In this document: positions 61,369-64,000 of the stretch, in pieces | Layout of the letters: each line of letters opens with the position of its first letter | Position numbering within the stretch: the first letter of the stretch is position 1 | NCBI GenBank assembly: GCA_021730285.1 | Contig: CP082962.1 | Span: 248,001-312,000 of the forward strand | Direction of reading: 5' to 3' | From: Desulfovibrio sp. JY | GTDB taxonomy: Bacteria > Desulfobacterota > Desulfovibrionia > Desulfovibrionales > Desulfovibrionaceae | DNA: 64,000 nucleotides | Position numbers and translations under genes: made by a program | Notes under the pieces: model-generated | Told to the model about the DNA's origin: nothing | The model's input: only the letters and a program-made list of their open reading frames with translations | Database searches by the model: none

Positions 61369-61466
61369 GGACCTGCTCCTTTGTCAGGGCATTCCCTTTT
61401 GCGCCCGGACGTCTTCCCCGTTATGGTGCCCCGACCGGCCCGTCCGGCCGAACAAGGGAGGGACTT

Positions 61467-61556
61467 ATGGGCGCCAATCTGGCTATCGTGATGCTTGTCC
61501 TCATCTTCTCCGTGGCCATCGGCCTTTTCATCGGGAGCAAGATACGCCGCAAATGA
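61467..61556 (+). CDS. 29-residue membrane microprotein
   Basis: The ATG at 61467 follows AAGGGAGGGACTT, a strong ribosome site. The 29-residue product has one transmembrane helix (LAIVMLVLIFSVAIGLFIG) and a basic end (SKIRRK), which would place the C-terminus inside. It lies between the PEP-synthase-like start and the edge kinase stop, on the opposite strand to both. Support is the ribosome site, composition and topology; homology is unknown. Confidence 0.6.
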   Translation: MGANLAIVMLVLIFSVAIGLFIGSKIRRK

Positions 61557-61572
61557 CCGTACCGGCCAGCCC

Positions 61573-64000
61573 TTACCGGAGACAAACCGGCTCGGCCGGC
61601 GAGGCGAAGACGTCTTCGTCAAGCCCGGCTTCCCGGGACAGACGCCGCAGGACCTCCAGGGCCTCGGCGAAATCGTAGCGCGTAACGGCCCGGCGCAATT
61701 CCGCCAGGCCCTTCGCGCCGACGTGTCCGGAAACGGCCCGGCCAAGGGCCGCCACGTCCTCGTCGGCCTCAATGCTGCCTTCGGCCAGATGCGCGGCCAG
61801 ACGGCGCAGCAGCGGCGCGTAGTCCGCCGGTTTTGCCGCCGGCTTTGCCGCGGCGTCCCCTTGCGCCTCGGACGGCATCGCCGCCGGCACAGGCGTGCGG
61901 CCTTCCATGACGCGGCCGAGCGCCGCCAGCAGTTCCTCCCGCTCGAACACCTTGTGCAGGCAGCCATCCATGCCGGCCTCCAGGCAGCGCGCCAGTTCCG
62001 GGGCCGTGTCGTGGGCGGTCAGCGCCATGATGGGGATATCCGGCGGACATGGCGGGCTCACCCCGTCGGCCAGCAGCTTGCGGATGATGCGCGTGGCCGC
62101 CGGGCCGTCCAATTCCGGCATCTCGATGTCCATGAGGATGCAGTCGAAGGGGCGGCCGGAAGCCTTTTGCCCGAAAAGCGCCCGACAGGCGTCCTTGCCG
62201 TTGACGGCCGTTACGACCTCATGGCCGGCGCTGCGCAAAATCTGGGAAAAGATGGCCCGGTTGAGCTTGGCGTCGTCCACGAGCAGCACTTTCCAGCAGC
62301 CGGTCATGGCGCACTCGGGCGGGGAATCGGGCGGCGGCGTCAGCCGGGCCGCAGCCTCGACGGTGTCGGCCAGGGCGGCGGCATAGGCCTCGAGCGCTGC
62401 GTCGGGCGGCAGTCCCCCCCTGCCCAGGGTGACCTCCAGTTCCCGCGCGGCATCGGCCAACGCCTCGGCCGCGATATTGCCGGCCACGCCCTTGACCGTG
62501 TGGGCCAGCCGCCGCGCGCCGTCCAGGTCCCCCGCCGTCAGCCGCCGGGCCAGGGTCCGGCCGCTGGTGGCGTAATCGCGCACGAACTCCGCCGCAATGC
62601 TCGCAAGGAGCGCCCCGTTGCCGCCGAGCCGCTCCAGGGCCTTGGCCGCGTCCAGGCCGCAGACCTCCGGCGCATCGCCCCGGGGCGCTGGGGAGCCAGA
62701 CGCGGCCGCGTCCGCAAGAGCCGCCATGTCCCGGCCCGCCTCGACCGCCGGCGCGATCCACTGGCCCAGGGAAGCAAGCAGCCGCGCCGGATCGATGGGC
62801 TTGGTCAGATAGTCGTTCATACCGGCTTCCAGGCAGCGCAGCCGGTCGCCGGAAAGCGCATGGGCGGTCAGGGCCACGATGGGCAGATCGCCGCCGCCGG
62901 GCAAAAGCCGTATGGCCCGCGTCGCGGCCAGACCGTCCATGACCGGCATCTGCACATCCATGAGCACGGCATCATAGAGGGCCAGCCCGACCATCTCCAC
63001 GGCCTCGCGGCCGCCGCCGGCCACATCCACCACCGCGCCGAAACGTTCGAGGATCTCCCGGGCCACCTGCTGGTTGATGGAATTGTCATCCACAAGCAGG
63101 ATCAAGGCGCCGGCCAGGGGACCGGTCGCGCGGGAGGGACCTTCGGGCGCGGCGGGGTCTTGCGGCGCGGTCTGGGCCGGGGGGACGGCCGGGGCGGGGT
63201 GCCGCCCGGTCCTATCCTCCTCGAAGGGACAGGTGAAAAAAAAGCGGGAACCCTGCCCCGGTCGGCTGGCGACTTCCAGCCGGCCGCCGAGCAGTTCCAC
63301 GCCGCGCCCTACCAGGGCCAGCCCCAGGCCCGTGCCGCCGTAGGGCCGCGACAGGGAGCCGTCGGCCTGGGTGAAGGAGTCGAGCATGGCCGGGATGGCG
63401 TCGCTTTCCATGCCGATGCCCGTATCGGTGACGGCAAAGGCCAGCCCGACCCGGCCGTCCCGGCGCTCCACCAGCTCCACGGCCACGCGGATCGAACCGT
63501 GCTCGGTAAATTTGACGGCGTTGCCGACCAGCTGGCCCAGCACGCCCTCCAGACGGGCATTGTCGCCGACAAGCCGCGTGGGGACGCGCAGATCCAGGTC
63601 CAGCTCCAGGGACAGTCCCCTCCCCCGCGCCGCCGCGTCGAAGCGCCCGATCACCCTGCCAAGCGCCTGCCCCAGATCGAAGGCGACCGGGACCAGCTCG
63701 GCCAGCCCTTTTTCCAGCTGGGCGAAATCCGTGATATCGTCCACCACGCCGAGCAGGCCGGTGGCCGAAGCGGTGATCTGGGACAGATAGTCGCGGACGC
63801 GCGGATCGGTCACCAGGGGGACGGCCAGATTGGCCAGGCCGATGATGGCCGAAAGGGGCGTGCGCAGCTCGTGGGTCATGCGGGCCATGAAATCGGCCTT
63901 GACCTGCATGCCCGCCTGGGCTTCGCCGCGCAGCCGCTCATTGGCAGCCTCGGCCTCCCGCAACGCTTCTCGTAATCGGTCGCGCTCGGCGGTGACAAGC
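61573..64000 (-). CDS. Hybrid histidine kinase (5' end off window)
   Basis: The frame is open to the right edge; 809 codons are seen. From the edge it has a coiled coil, HisKA with the phospho-His in FMARMTHELRTPLSAIIG, HATPase (GNAVKFTEHGS, DTGIGM, YGGTGLGLAL), a receiver with D in AVLMDVQMPVMDG, an HPt domain with His in ARRLAHTVKGVAGNIAA, a second receiver with D in CILMDIEMPELDG and a C-terminal helical part. The order HK-REC-HPt-REC with an extra C-terminal module is of the BarA-like phosphorelay type, with the receivers split by the HPt. The sensor part is not in view. Confidence 0.93.
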   Translation of the reverse strand, partial: LVTAERDRLREALREAEAANERLRGEAQAGMQVKADFMARMTHELRTPLSAIIGLANLAVPLVTDPRVRDYLSQITASATGLLGVVDDITDFAQLEKGLAELVPVAFDLGQALGRVIGRFDAAARGRGLSLELDLDLRVPTRLVGDNARLEGVLGQLVGNAVKFTEHGSIRVAVELVERRDGRVGLAFAVTDTGIGMESDAIPAMLDSFTQADGSLSRPYGGTGLGLALVGRGVELLGGRLEVASRPGQGSRFFFTCPFEEDRTGRHPAPAVPPAQTAPQDPAAPEGPSRATGPLAGALILLVDDNSINQQVAREILERFGAVVDVAGGGREAVEMVGLALYDAVLMDVQMPVMDGLAATRAIRLLPGGGDLPIVALTAHALSGDRLRCLEAGMNDYLTKPIDPARLLASLGQWIAPAVEAGRDMAALADAAASGSPAPRGDAPEVCGLDAAKALERLGGNGALLASIAAEFVRDYATSGRTLARRLTAGDLDGARRLAHTVKGVAGNIAAEALADAARELEVTLGRGGLPPDAALEAYAAALADTVEAAARLTPPPDSPPECAMTGCWKVLLVDDAKLNRAIFSQILRSAGHEVVTAVNGKDACRALFGQKASGRPFDCILMDIEMPELDGPAATRIIRKLLADGVSPPCPPDIPIMALTAHDTAPELARCLEAGMDGCLHKVFEREELLAALGRVMEGRTPVPAAMPSEAQGDAAAKPAAKPADYAPLLRRLAAHLAEGSIEADEDVAALGRAVSGHVGAKGLAELRRAVTRYDFAEALEVLRRLSREAGLDEDVFASPAEPVCLR

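Noticed and set aside
58903-61491. 862-codon plus-strand frame over the PEP-synthase-like gene
   Set aside because: Gly/His/Arg-rich antisense reading with no motif, while the minus strand shows ATP-grasp and phosphohistidine signatures.
1-64000. CRISPR arrays, tRNA or rRNA genes, prophage
   Set aside because: No regular repeat-spacer pattern, cloverleaf, rRNA-like stretch or phage gene set was seen.

Overview
The window looks like chromosome of a high-GC sulfate-reducing deltaproteobacterium of the Desulfovibrio / Solidesulfovibrio type. This is inferred from the strong GC bias at third codon positions, an octaheme cytochrome c with a cytochrome b partner, a TSUP anion permease with tandem universal stress proteins, many two-component and c-di-GMP/HDOD proteins, and the style of the intergenic hairpins. 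No rRNA, tRNA or CRISPR array was seen. The first gene (glycosyltransferase, minus) runs off the left edge and the last (hybrid histidine kinase, minus) runs off the right edge.

Layout. 1-5.0 kb: membrane glycosyltransferase, then a minus-strand stress/transport unit (Usp-membrane fusion, TSUP permease, tandem Usp, small membrane protein). 5.0-7.4 kb: a divergent regulatory region with a long palindrome and three GTTGC-N5-GCAAC sites, in front of a Lon-type protease that has a response-regulator receiver domain built into it. 7.5-10.9 kb: cytochrome b561-like protein plus octaheme cytochrome c, and two small envelope proteins. 11.1-19.6 kb: bioB, a DUF1254 secreted protein, an AhpF-like thioredoxin-reductase fusion, an IS110/IS1111-type insertion sequence, a radical SAM protein, a Bcp peroxiredoxin and a lytic transglycosylase. 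19.6-24.8 kb: HerA-like ATPase, hybrid histidine kinase and a TadD-like TPR lipoprotein. 25.1-36.2 kb: a Tad (Flp) pilus locus in two converging blocks: tadE/tadG-type minor pilins on plus; CpaB, secretin, lipoprotein, CpaE/TadZ, TadA, TadB, TadC on minus. No Flp major pilin or prepilin peptidase is in view. 36.5-42.8 kb: AddA/AddB-type helicase-nuclease pair. 42.8-49.2 kb: a tightly overlapping minus operon cpoB/ybgF-like, dprA, a small protein, HDOD protein, REC-GGDEF protein, xerC. 49.4-51.8 kb: a membrane protein and a phytase-like secreted protein. 52.4-56.8 kb: CHASE2 adenylate cyclase with a DUF2726 protein, and an M48 lipoprotein protease with an SH3 protein. 56.9-61.4 kb: tartronate semialdehyde reductase, hydroxypyruvate isomerase and a PEP-synthase-like protein, followed by a 29-residue membrane microprotein and the edge kinase.

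The intergenic regions are unusually structured. Three kinds of element recur: (1) long GGGGAAACCCTTTT-type hairpins, often paired at converging gene ends; (2) modular GC-rich hairpins of about 25 nt, several of which carry a GGAGG just upstream of minus-strand starts; (3) a 95-nt element present three times (21.3, 52.1 and 55.2 kb) whose stems show compensatory base changes between copies, so it is a structured repeat rather than coding DNA. The insertion sequence sits inside one of the type-1 hairpin cassettes and has a 284-nt noncoding 3' end with a strong stem-loop, as expected for a guide-RNA-encoding IS1111 element.

The most interesting candidates for new biology are the receiver-embedded Lon protease with its structured promoter region, the covarying 95-nt repeat family, and the IS element with its putative guide RNA.
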